From Neobacillus sp. Marseille-Q6967 (lineage in GTDB: Bacteria; Bacillota; Bacilli; Bacillales; Cytobacillaceae), in NCBI RefSeq assembly GCF_946151075.1, contig NZ_OX267715.1, positions 1,527,881 through 1,591,880 of the forward strand: 64,000 bases of DNA, in the 5' to 3' direction. The notes under the pieces are model-generated. The model did not search any database. It saw only the letters and a list, made by a program, of their open reading frames with translations, and was not told the DNA's origin. This document shows positions 18,734 to 26,458 of this stretch, piece by piece. A program made the position numbers and the translations under genes. Position 1 is the stretch's first letter. Every line of letters begins with the position of its first letter.

Positions 18734-18775
18734 TTGGCACAGACCCAGGCCTAGGGCTGTGCCACCATTTTTTAA
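18734..18775 (+). terminator. terminator of the CBS gene
   Basis: TGGCACAG pairs with CTGTGCCA across a 14-base loop, then CCATTTTTTAA. Confidence 0.8.
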
Positions 18776-19074
18776 TAGGAGTGATTGGCAGTTTATTAAT
18801 CAATTAAGATGAATCCCACTTCTAATTAAAGTATCCATTTTCAAAATCATATTTATTTAACACAAAAAGAAAATGCACAAATATTATTCTGTAAATGCGC
18901 CCTTTAATTCATAAAAACTCTCTCTTAAAGCAAGAGATGTCCACATAATCATACTTCTCGAAAATTAACAATAGTTACCTTCCTCGTCAATTCCAATCAG
19001 ATAGTATGGAATAGAATCTATAATTTCATACAATTCATGACGCGTCCCAGCGCAATAAAGGTTTAACTTTATTT

Positions 19075-19245
19075 TTGCAAATTAATTTTTCCCTCCCAAA
19101 CTTTCATTAAATAATTGTGAAATTCCTTTGGGTTTTCGATTAAAATCCAATCAATTGAATGTGCAGGTATTGGCAGCCATTTCTTACGACGAATTCTTAT
19201 TTTTTCGTGATTTGTGTAATGAGGGTAAATTACAGTAGCCTTTGA
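19075..19245 (-). pseudogene. unassigned C-terminal protein fragment
   Basis: A leftward frame without a start reads VIYPHYTNHEKIRIRRKKWL, then PIPAHSIDWILIENPKEFHN and KVWEGKINLQK before a stop. It has protein-like composition and no frame breaks over ~55 codons but no upstream half. I do not recognise the family. Confidence 0.35.
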
Positions 19246-19263
19246 AAAACTATTTTAAAAAAA

Positions 19264-19413
19264 CTAAAATCCTTTTCCTTCATTTCTTTTTCGCCAAAGA
19301 TAAATTGAAGAACCTATCGTGAAAGTTGAAACAATAATCATCAAAATTAACACAATTGGGGCAGTCCTTAAAACCAAAAGGGACAATATAAACAATAATA
19401 TTCCAGCAACCAT
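19264..19413 (-). CDS. possible 49-residue two-span membrane peptide
   Basis: Frame from ATG (complement 19411-19413): MVAGILLFILSLLVLRTAPI continues with a second hydrophobic helix and ends YLWRKRNEGKGF, a positively charged tail. The hydropathy suits a small membrane protein. There is no ribosome binding site before the ATG and a stop codon lies three codons upstream, so it may be the end of a broken gene. Confidence 0.3.
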   Translation of the reverse strand: MVAGILLFILSLLVLRTAPIVLILMIIVSTFTIGSSIYLWRKRNEGKGF

Positions 19414-19641
19414 AAAAACGCTTTATGCCATTTACTTAAAAAGTATTAGACCAGATATTAATCATCCCGAAATGAGATTTACCGTATTAGCTTAACTGTT
19501 CACCCCCCTACTTGTATAAACATGTTTCAGGCTGGTTGGGACCATGATCCCGTTTAACAAGCGAACCTATGACATTACAAGGAGCTTTAGGGGTTACCGA
19601 CTAATATGTATTTCTAGGAGGAGGAGAAAATTATATGATGC

Positions 19642-20217
19642 TTAATAAGAAATATTGATATGATACATTTTTAAATTAATCCATTTTGATTTCCAATTCT
19701 TTTTTGATATGCGGTTTTCGTAAATTTCTACTCGTTCTCTGGTTTGTGTGAAAAAAGGAGTCGGCTTAACCTCTAGATTGACAACATCACCAATCCCATA
19801 AGGGGCTGTTAATATCACATTGTCTTTTTCATCCAATTTTACCCCTAAAGCTGTCGCTGTTTCTGGAAACTTGGAAATTGCATCAAAGGAAGAAGAATAA
19901 GGAGGCATATTGCTTTTAATGTGCATTCTTGCTTCGTTCTTTACAGACCAAGGAGTGTTAGGCATAAGGATTTTTAGCATTTCCTCAAGTTTCTTGTCCT
20001 CTAATTCATCAATATTAGGAGGGTCAAAATATATTACATCAATATCTGGTATTAAAGTTCTTTCTCTGAAATTATGTAAAGTATCCCATATTTTTGAACG
20101 CACAAATCCAGCACATATCCACCAATCTGGTAAATTCAATGATTTTGCCGATTTTAATATGTCCATCATCCATTTATCTTCTGTAATAACCTCAACAATT
20201 TTTTCCTCATCAATCAC
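19642..20217 (-). CDS. nucleotidyltransferase family protein (NTP_transf_6/DUF925-like)
   Basis: 191 residues. The pattern WWICAGFVRSKIWDTLHNF, then IPDIDVIYFDP (the paired Asp of a nucleotidyltransferase fold), ARMHIKSNMPPYSSSFDAI and TATALGVKLDEKD is that of the DUF925/NTP_transf_6 family. Members have the minimal nucleotidyltransferase core but no assigned substrate. The C-terminal ISKKNWKSKWINLKMY is also typical. ATG start at 20217. Single gene; a tRNA-like or small-molecule substrate cannot be judged. Confidence 0.8.
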   Translation of the reverse strand: MIDEEKIVEVITEDKWMMDILKSAKSLNLPDWWICAGFVRSKIWDTLHNFRERTLIPDIDVIYFDPPNIDELEDKKLEEMLKILMPNTPWSVKNEARMHIKSNMPPYSSSFDAISKFPETATALGVKLDEKDNVILTAPYGIGDVVNLEVKPTPFFTQTRERVEIYENRISKKNWKSKWINLKMYHINISY

Positions 20218-20269
20218 TTAAAAATTACTCCTCAACAAATTTATTAGATTAAATATTCTATAACCTTGA

Positions 20270-20340
20270 ATGCTTATCCTTCTTTAACACTCCTCACCCC
20301 ATTAGCACAACATGAATACTTCATGATTTTCAATAAAACT
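20270..20340. repeat. dispersed intergenic repeat, partial copy i
   Basis: AACACTCCTCACCCCATTAG, then CACAACATGAATACTTCATG and TTCAATAAAACTGCCC. This is a degenerate half unit adjoining the DUF3231 fragment. Confidence 0.4.
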
Positions 20341-20341
20341 G

Positions 20342-20545
20342 CCCTCATCTGAGATTACCGATTTATGGAGCCATTATATTGCTGAAACCATGTCCCTTCA
20401 AATTAACCTCTATGCTGCTAATACCATACAATCTAAAAGTATAAAAAGTTTGTTTTCAAATGCCATCCTATTATCAAAGGATCATATAAAAAAAGTGCGA
20501 ACTTTCTTTCATCGTGAGAATTTCCCCTTACCCCAGAGTTTTTAA
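20342..20545 (+). pseudogene. DUF3231 protein fragment
   Basis: The right strand reads SEITDLWSHYIAETMSLQIN, then LFSNAILLSKDHIKKVRTFF and HRENFPLPQSF followed by a stop. It aligns with one repeat of the intact DUF3231 protein at 13563-14567 (SCLWSNYVADSM...LDLSQQHVEII...ENIPIPQGF). There is no start codon and only about 65 codons remain of some 330. It is a relic of a paralogue or of an older gene copy. Confidence 0.65.
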
Positions 20546-20624
20546 TGTTTATAATCCCATTGTTCATTAATTCTCCTCCCCTTCCTTGTAGTAAATTTTA
20601 TCAGATACTCCCGATTTCTAATTC

Positions 20625-20705
20625 AACTAAACTTCCCTGTTTGTAGGAAAAACGTTTCCACCTATTGTAGGAACGCCCTGTTAGTTTAGTAAGAGGTATA
20701 CAAAA
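20625..20705. repeat. dispersed intergenic repeat, copy j
   Basis: TTCAACTAAACTTCCCTGTT, then a TGTAGGAAAAAC...TTGTAGGAAC pair and GCCCTGTTAGTTTAGTAAG. It is divergent in the middle. Confidence 0.5.
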
Positions 20706-20748
20706 AAAGAGTGCAATTCCTTCCTAGATAATACCTTCTTTTTTCAAG

Positions 20749-20982
20749 TCACTTTTTTCTCGCAATCAAAAATAAACCCAAGCCTGCAACTGCGATTAGC
20801 AAAAACAACGCAAATGTAGGCATTCCTATATCAGATCCCCAACTCAATTGCTTGTCTCCGCCTTCTGTTGCAACGTAAGCAGCAGATGCCTTAATAGAAT
20901 CAGATAAACTATTTATTGAATAAACAATAATTCCTGTAAGAATAGCTTGAGCAATAATAAAATAGCCTAATACATCCCTCAT
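20749..20982 (-). CDS. small two-span membrane protein
   Basis: 77 residues with two hydrophobic helices: GYFIIAQAILTGIIVYSIN near the N-terminus and PTFALFLLIAVAGLGLFLIA at the end, which closes with RKK inside. A polar loop of about 30 residues lies between them outside. AGGGGGGAAG precedes the ATG at a good distance. I do not recognise a family. It sits alone between two repeat copies. Confidence 0.6.
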   Translation of the reverse strand: MRDVLGYFIIAQAILTGIIVYSINSLSDSIKASAAYVATEGGDKQLSWGSDIGMPTFALFLLIAVAGLGLFLIARKK

Positions 20983-21044
20983 AGTCTTCCCCCCTTTTCT
21001 TGATTATATAGTTATCCAAGCAAGGTAGGAATAAATTCTTTATT

Positions 21045-21135
21045 CAACAAAATGCTTAGTTAGTCGAACAGGGAAAAAGGCTGCCGCCGCAGCCATCCCA
21101 ATCTTTAACTCTTTCACCCGTTAGATGCATTATAA
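21045..21135. repeat. dispersed intergenic repeat, copy k
   Basis: TTAGTTAGTCGAACAGGGAA, AAGGCTGCCGCCGCAGCC hairpin, then TCTTTAACTCTTTCACCCG and TTAG. Confidence 0.65.
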
Positions 21136-21202
21136 GGATACTTCAATTTTCCTTTGTAAAAATATAGAATCCCAGAACCCAAAAATAGCATCTGGTTGGA
21201 AG

Positions 21203-21673
21203 TCACTTTTCCTCATCTGTTTTAAACAGGCTTGTCTCCCAAGAGGTCCTTTCGTAATCTATAATATGCTCAACATTTAAGGCAAAGATATTTTGTCTAT
21301 TCTCCCCAGCATAATCACCCCAACGACAACTATAGAGTATACACTCCCTTTTCAGAAGCTCTGCATGCTTTCTATACCTAAACCACGAATCTTTGATATT
21401 TATAATGGTAAGGATACTGATTAATACACTTGCGATTCCGGCTATCAAAGAAACAGTAAACCTGGTATTAGAAAAGTTGATTTGATTTATAATAGGAATA
21501 CTAGCATTAATCATAATAACTAGAATATTAATCCCATAGTATGCATACTTATGATAGGTTGCTTTTTTTATAAACCATATTAACATATGATTGACTCTGT
21601 TCCGTACTACTTCATCCTCAATACGAGCTGTGTAGAATTCTAATGAATCAAATTCCTTCTCTTTTAAATTCAT
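21203..21673 (-). CDS. DUF4231/SLATT-like membrane protein
   Basis: 156 residues. A helical N-terminus (EFYTARIEDEVVRNRVNHML) precedes two membrane helices at about 45-62 and 72-92. A conserved DSWFRYRKHAELLKRECILY segment follows, then GDYAGENRQNIFALNVEHII near the C-terminus. This is the DUF4231 version of the SLATT fold, two helices plus a cytosolic domain. SLATT proteins have been proposed as membrane effectors of nucleotide-signal defence systems. Here no nucleotide cyclase or sensor is adjacent, so that role is not supported. Upstream GGAGGGGC suits the ATG. Confidence 0.7.
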   Translation of the reverse strand: MNLKEKEFDSLEFYTARIEDEVVRNRVNHMLIWFIKKATYHKYAYYGINILVIMINASIPIINQINFSNTRFTVSLIAGIASVLISILTIINIKDSWFRYRKHAELLKRECILYSCRWGDYAGENRQNIFALNVEHIIDYERTSWETSLFKTDEEK

Positions 21674-21714
21674 TGTTTCTTAGCCCCTCCTTTCATTAAA
21701 AGTCAGTCTTTAAG

Positions 21715-21840
21715 TCAAAAGGGCTTATTTATTAAATCAGGTAGATTTATCGCCGGATTATTTTCCGTATCAACATACCATTCAAAATATTTTTCAGTGT
21801 GCCGCTTTCCGGATTGAACCAGTTCATTTTTTTCAGATTA
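21715..21840 (-). pseudogene. unassigned C-terminal fragment
   Basis: A leftward frame without a start reads ELVQSGKRHTEKYFEWYVDT, then ENNPAINLPDLINKPF and a stop at 21715. Composition is protein-like, but only ~40 codons survive. Family unknown. Confidence 0.3.
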
Positions 21841-22206
21841 CTTAGTTGGAAATTTAAAATTTAGATTGCTTATTATTTCATTTGTTTCTGAGGTGGAAAA
21901 AAATTACACATACATAAGCAATTCCTTTTACACCGCCACCCTCAAACACAAGATTCCAATAGGTACTCCATTTAAACATCCTCCTGTCCCGTCATGGTTA
22001 AATATTCAAATCACATATATAAATTTAATAAAATGGATGTATTTTTCTCTTATAAAGGACTATATTCCCGGAGTGAAAAGACTATGCTAGAAAAGGAAAA
22101 ATCGCTTTTTATTGCAACTATTGGGAGAAATTTATTTACCATAATCAAGAATTCATATTTTCTTAGGTTCCAGGCAAAATCCTATTAAAAAGACAAAATT
22201 GGAACA
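21841..22206. other. spacer, nothing recognised
   Basis: AT-rich with two short overlapping open frames (21866-22090 and 21994-22188). Neither has a ribosome binding site or family resemblance. It ends at the left border of duplication copy 2. Confidence 0.4.
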
Positions 22207-22908
22207 GGTAGTAAATAAGCATTATCCTCATACCCTTCCTTTTAGGAGAAAATAACCTTTTTTATAAAAACAAAAATTTTGGGTTCTATTATTTTGGGGA
22301 CTGGCATAATGTAAAGCATTTTGAATAACTTTAAATGTATTTACATAAAGAAGGAGGTTTTTTTATGAAAAAGCTTTTTAGCCTTTTAACTGTTTTAATT
22401 GCTTTATTTATGTTGGCATCTGTTGTAGCTGCAAAGAGTGACACTGGAAAAGAAAATGAATTAGGGAAGTTTAACAACCGGGAAGATGTGGAATGGGCAA
22501 TAAAAAAAGTTAGAAAGGCTACTGAAAAATATAAAGATGTCAATAGAGCAATTAAGGACGGCTACCTTCCTACTGATTTTTTAGTGCCAAATATGGGATA
22601 TCATTATGTTAAACCAACATTAGTAGATGGGAAGATCAACCCATTAACTCCAGAGGTACTATTATATGTTCCGACAGAAAAGGGATTAAAGCTTGTAGGG
22701 GTAGAATACTTATCAACTGCAGAGGATAGCAGCCTTTTCGGCAGGTCCTTTGATCCTGCAAATACGGCAGCTGGAATACCACCTTCCCTTCATGCTTGGA
22801 TTTGGGAACATAATCCAAAAGGAACCTTTACACCTTTTAATGAAAATGTTGCAAATATACCAGGATCTGCATCTATAACACATGAGGGGCACTAAGCTAA
22901 ATAACAAG
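22207..22908 (+). repeat. ~700-bp segmental duplication, copy 2
   Basis: Second copy of 16774-17474, same orientation. It diverges immediately after CTAAATAACAA, where a unique terminator follows. Confidence 0.9.
22365..22895 (+). CDS. secreted protein of unknown function, copy 2
   Basis: 176 residues, one substitution from copy 1 (I for V in NIPGS). Here the start is ATG with AAGGAGG eight bases upstream, whereas copy 1 uses TTG, so this copy should be translated better. Signal peptide at 1-23; the mature part carries the same GYHYVKP, PEVLLYVP, VEYLST and LHAWIWEHNPKG blocks. It has its own terminator directly downstream, which copy 1 lacks. This may be the functional parent copy. Confidence 0.82.
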   Translation: MKKLFSLLTVLIALFMLASVVAAKSDTGKENELGKFNNREDVEWAIKKVRKATEKYKDVNRAIKDGYLPTDFLVPNMGYHYVKPTLVDGKINPLTPEVLLYVPTEKGLKLVGVEYLSTAEDSSLFGRSFDPANTAAGIPPSLHAWIWEHNPKGTFTPFNENVANIPGSASITHEGH

Positions 22909-22910
22909 AA

Positions 22911-22945
22911 GAAGAGCCGCAATGAACATCGCGGCTCTATTTTTA
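22911..22945 (+). terminator. Rho-independent terminator
   Basis: AGAGCCGC pairs with GCGGCTCT across about nine bases, followed by ATTTTTATTTT. Confidence 0.85.
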
Positions 22946-23099
22946 TTTTAAATAGACATCACTGAATATCATCCCAGGGATGTTTTTTCTATTTTAACAC
23001 TTTAATAAGTTAAAATTTTACTTTATTATTAAATTAAACTACTAAACACTCATCAAACTAGATAAGGTTAATTGAACTGATTCAGAAAGGGTGAATGAT

Positions 23100-24722
23100 A
23101 TGGAGGAAATATCCACGAAAAAGAAAGTCGCGATTCTCGGAAGCAGCGGCGGAAACCTGTATTATTTGGGAGGCAAAGAACCTGAAAAACTATTAGAGGA
23201 GCTCCTGTTGCAAATAGATGCTGCCGGGATGGAGTGCGGGGCCTTGCAGTTCATCGCAGCAAAAGCTTCTATGGACACCGTCAAGGAAAATACTCCAGCT
23301 GAGCTGTATAGTTGGAACGAAAGCACTCAGAAACCAACGGTCATAGCAAATGGAACCATTACCGAAGTAAACGCAGCGGCTTCCCTGCTGGATTCTGAAA
23401 TTGCTGGAAAGATTGCCAATGGTGAAATCGATGCCGTAATTTTTATGAGTGCGGATCCAAAAGCTGCGAATAAAAGTGCCGTTGAAGCAGCCGCAGAAAA
23501 AAATTTGCCTGCAACTGGAACGGGCGGCACCTCCATGGCGGCGATCGCTTCAAAGGGTGTCAATGTCATATCGACTTCAGGAACGACGGGAACAACCAAT
23601 CGAACACGAGCGGTAACTTTTCTTACATCCTTAAGTAAGCATTTTGGCCTTCCTTACCGGCCTGTCATCGGAAAAGCAATCTCTAGCAATCAACTAGAAG
23701 CTTCCTCTGTTCGGCCATTTCAACGAATTAATCTTCGTGGAATGATGCTATCTTCTCTTCCAGGTTTTATTGCCATGGCCCTGGTTTTAGCTTTGAGTAA
23801 GATTCCTGGATTATCCATGCTTGGAGAAGTATTTGATCTGATGATTAACGCTCTCCCAGTAATTCTTGCTGTCGTAGCAGCGAAACAAGTAGCGGACCTT
23901 GATGATGTCTCGATTGTGGCAGGGATTGTGGCAGGAGTTTTATCGGTGAAAGGCGGACTTATCGGAGGGATTATCGGGGGTATTTTAGCGGGACTTTTGG
24001 TTCAATACATATTTAGAAAATGTGTCGAGTGGAAGTTTCCCGCTACAACCGTTAATATTGCAGCAGGCGGGATTGCCGGGTTACTTTCTGGATTGGCTGT
24101 CTTCTTCCTCATCGCACCAGTTGCCTTATGGATGGGTGAAGGAATCCGCTCTTTACTGGATCTGCTGGTTTCTACTAATGGAACACTTGCAGGTCTTATT
24201 GCTGGCCTGTTAATTTGGCCGGCGATTATTGGCGGAGTCTATCACGCTGCGATTCTACCGATTGTGCTGTTAGAAATGGAAAAGACGGGAAACAGCTTTT
24301 TAGGTGCAGTAGATATGGTTGGATTGGTCATGGTATCAGCAGGGATTACCCTCGCCAATATTGTCTCACCTCGAGATAAAGGCGCAGCAGCGGTGGCTGC
24401 ACCTGGATTTGCCATTAATATGGGTTTTGGTACATTTGTTGAAGCCGCTTATCCGTTTATGTTTTCGAACAAATATATCTTTGCCGGAGCCATTCTTTCA
24501 TCCGGATTAGGCGGATTACTGGTAGGACTTTTTGATGTCCGTGGTACAGCCTATGTACCATCCTTTATGGCACCACTTTTATCCAACAATATGACAGGCT
24601 TTATCATCGCAATGGCTGGAAGTTTAATTTGTTCCTTCCTTATTACACTTACGATTAATAAAGTGTCTGTGAAAAAGGGTAAAAGTTTAGTTTCGGAATC
24701 AACAAATGAGATAAAAGGATAG
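23100..24722 (+). CDS. PTS EIIC-like permease with unusual N-terminal domain
   Basis: 540 residues from the ATG at 23100; AAAGG lies eight bases upstream of it, while the GTG at 23091 would sit on that site. Residues ~5-200 form a soluble alpha/beta domain starting KKKVAILGSSGGNLYYLGG, with EIDAVIFMSADPKAA and NVISTSGTTGTTNRTRAV. From ~210 on there are about ten membrane helices with Gly-rich stretches (VKGGLIGGIIGGILAGLL, NMGFGTFVEAAYPFMF), as in EIIC sugar channels. No EIIA or EIIB active-site His or Cys motif is present and no PTS partner lies nearby. The substrate and even the energy source are unclear. It is a stand-alone gene. Confidence 0.7.
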   Translation: MEEISTKKKVAILGSSGGNLYYLGGKEPEKLLEELLLQIDAAGMECGALQFIAAKASMDTVKENTPAELYSWNESTQKPTVIANGTITEVNAAASLLDSEIAGKIANGEIDAVIFMSADPKAANKSAVEAAAEKNLPATGTGGTSMAAIASKGVNVISTSGTTGTTNRTRAVTFLTSLSKHFGLPYRPVIGKAISSNQLEASSVRPFQRINLRGMMLSSLPGFIAMALVLALSKIPGLSMLGEVFDLMINALPVILAVVAAKQVADLDDVSIVAGIVAGVLSVKGGLIGGIIGGILAGLLVQYIFRKCVEWKFPATTVNIAAGGIAGLLSGLAVFFLIAPVALWMGEGIRSLLDLLVSTNGTLAGLIAGLLIWPAIIGGVYHAAILPIVLLEMEKTGNSFLGAVDMVGLVMVSAGITLANIVSPRDKGAAAVAAPGFAINMGFGTFVEAAYPFMFSNKYIFAGAILSSGLGGLLVGLFDVRGTAYVPSFMAPLLSNNMTGFIIAMAGSLICSFLITLTINKVSVKKGKSLVSESTNEIKG

Positions 24723-24729
24723 TCTAAAA

Positions 24730-24768
24730 GCAAAAACGAACCTCATATCATTGAGGTTCGTTTTCTTT
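24730..24768 (+). terminator. Rho-independent terminator
   Basis: AAAACGAACCTCA pairs with TGAGGTTCGTTTT over a short loop, followed by CTTTCT. Confidence 0.85.
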
Positions 24769-24976
24769 CTGAGCTTGTTTTTATTTTAGATTAACGATTT
24801 GATTATAAATAAAAACATATCATGCTTCTTTTTATTATGAAATGGATGACGATTCCTAGGAATTTTGAAGTTACCTAACTTGTTACTTAGTTTTTCCATT
24901 TACTTTTTCAAGTATATGTATATATAATAGGATGTCCATAAAACATACTAAACTTATAGGTTATGAGGTGAATAAC

Positions 24977-26248
24977 TTGTCGCAAACAACATTGGATACA
25001 ACAACACAGGCAAAATATACATCGTGGAATCAGAGATCAACAACTTTTGTTACAAACCTTAGCCCTGTCCAGCTGAAGCTCGTACTGTCGGGTATAACCG
25101 CTGCCCTTCTTCTATTAGCAGCGATTGTTTATTCAGCAAATTGGACACAAGGTGTGCTTTTCATCATTGGTTTGATGCTGGGGGCAGCACTACTATACGC
25201 TCGTTTCGGTTTTACATCGGCATTCCGCCGATTAGTTTCGATTGGTAATGTTCAGGGATTGCAAGCACATATGCTGATGTTTGCCATCTCGACTACATTA
25301 TTTGCCATTATTCTTAGTTTTGGTTTTAGCTTTACAGGGGTTTCCCCTGCTGGTTATGTTTCACCTGTAGGCGTACCAGTTTTGTTCGGTGCTTTTCTAT
25401 TTGGAATTGGTATGCAGTTGGGAAATGGTTGTGCTTCAGGATTACTCTATAATCTAGGCGGGGGTACCTCCTCTATGGTCTTGACCCTTTTTGCTTTTAT
25501 TACTGGCTCGACTTTAGGTGCGTATCATTTCTCCTTCTGGATGCAAGAAACGCCAACACTCCCACCTATTTCTTTAGCCACATCAACAGGGCTTGGATAC
25601 TTTGGGGCATGGCTGGTTCAAATGATCCTGTTTGCGGTTATTTATTGGATCACGATTCAAATTGCTAAGAAGAAAAATCCACCTATGATGAAACCACTTC
25701 CGACCACAACAGGGTGGAAAAAGGTTATTCGAGGTTCTTGGCCATTATTTACAGCTGCCATTGTATTAGCAGTTCTCAACGCGTTAACCTTAACAGTAAG
25801 AGGAACACCTTGGGGAGTCACTTCTGCTTTTGCACTTTGGGGCGGTAAAACGTTAAATGCTCTTGGGTTCGATGTAACAAGCTGGGGTTATTTTACAGGT
25901 GCAAACGGTGAAGCATTGAAAAATTCCGTTTTATCTGATTCTACTAGTGTGATGAATTTTGGAATCATCTTAGGTGCATTTATTTCAGCATCATTCCAAG
26001 GTACTTTTAAACCAAAGAAAATAAAGCCGGGTGTAGCCGGAGCTTCCATTCTTGGTGGACTATTGATGGGATATGGTTCTCGTCTTGCGTTCGGTTGTAA
26101 CATTGGAGCCTACTTTGGCGGGATCTCATCCTTCAGCCTTCATGGATGGGTATGGATGATTATGGCGCTGCTCGGAACTTTCGCAGCTCTCTTTATTCGT
26201 CCTATGTTTGGATTGAAAAATCCATCATCAAAAGATACATTTTGTTAA
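24977..26248 (+). CDS. YeeE/YedE family sulfur transporter (TsuA-like)
   Basis: 423 residues from the TTG at 24977, which has GAGGTG six bases upstream. The frame opens at an ATG at 24932, but TATAAT at 24923-24928 lies just before that, so transcription probably starts downstream of it. Ten or more membrane helices. Two conserved Cys motifs characteristic of the family are present: GMQLGNGCASGLLYNLGG in the first half and RLAFGCNIGAYFGG in the second. TsuA relatives import thiosulfate through Cys-lined pores. No tusA-like gene is adjacent, unlike many loci. ADs with PF04143-type proteins are from memory. Confidence 0.82.
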   Translation: MSQTTLDTTTQAKYTSWNQRSTTFVTNLSPVQLKLVLSGITAALLLLAAIVYSANWTQGVLFIIGLMLGAALLYARFGFTSAFRRLVSIGNVQGLQAHMLMFAISTTLFAIILSFGFSFTGVSPAGYVSPVGVPVLFGAFLFGIGMQLGNGCASGLLYNLGGGTSSMVLTLFAFITGSTLGAYHFSFWMQETPTLPPISLATSTGLGYFGAWLVQMILFAVIYWITIQIAKKKNPPMMKPLPTTTGWKKVIRGSWPLFTAAIVLAVLNALTLTVRGTPWGVTSAFALWGGKTLNALGFDVTSWGYFTGANGEALKNSVLSDSTSVMNFGIILGAFISASFQGTFKPKKIKPGVAGASILGGLLMGYGSRLAFGCNIGAYFGGISSFSLHGWVWMIMALLGTFAALFIRPMFGLKNPSSKDTFC

Positions 26249-26343
26249 AACAACAAAAAAAAGAGTCTATAAGAGTCTAACGGGTTCTCTTCTGGGACAC
26301 AAAAGATAAAAAAAGTTTACAAAATAGTATAACTTTAACACCT

Positions 26344-26392
26344 AAAAAAGCATCGGTTTTAGCACCGATGCTTTACTTTTTTATTAACTTTT
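26344..26392. terminator. bidirectional terminator
   Basis: AAAGCATCGGT pairs with ACCGATGCTTT, with A-rich sequence before and TTTTTTATT after. It separates the convergent sulfur transporter and anti-sigma genes. Confidence 0.85.
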
Positions 26393-26458
26393 CATCAAAT
26401 TATATTATCCTTGATCCATCAAGTCTCACTGCCTACCTCATACAATCATTTAAAAAGT

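Larger units (their letters stand above)
18776..19641. other. ~870-bp spacer filled with gene debris
   Basis: No intact gene with family support. On the left strand, 18990-19050 reads RHELYEIIDSIPYYLIGIDE and then stops. The 19075-19245 stretch is a second fragment (listed). 19264-19413 is a possible two-span membrane ORF without a ribosome binding site. On the right strand, 19440-19494 reads YAIYLKSIRPDINHPEMRF and stops. 19617-19627 is an orphan AGGAGGAGGAG. Several truncated ends in under 1 kb suggest repeated deletion. Confidence 0.5.
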
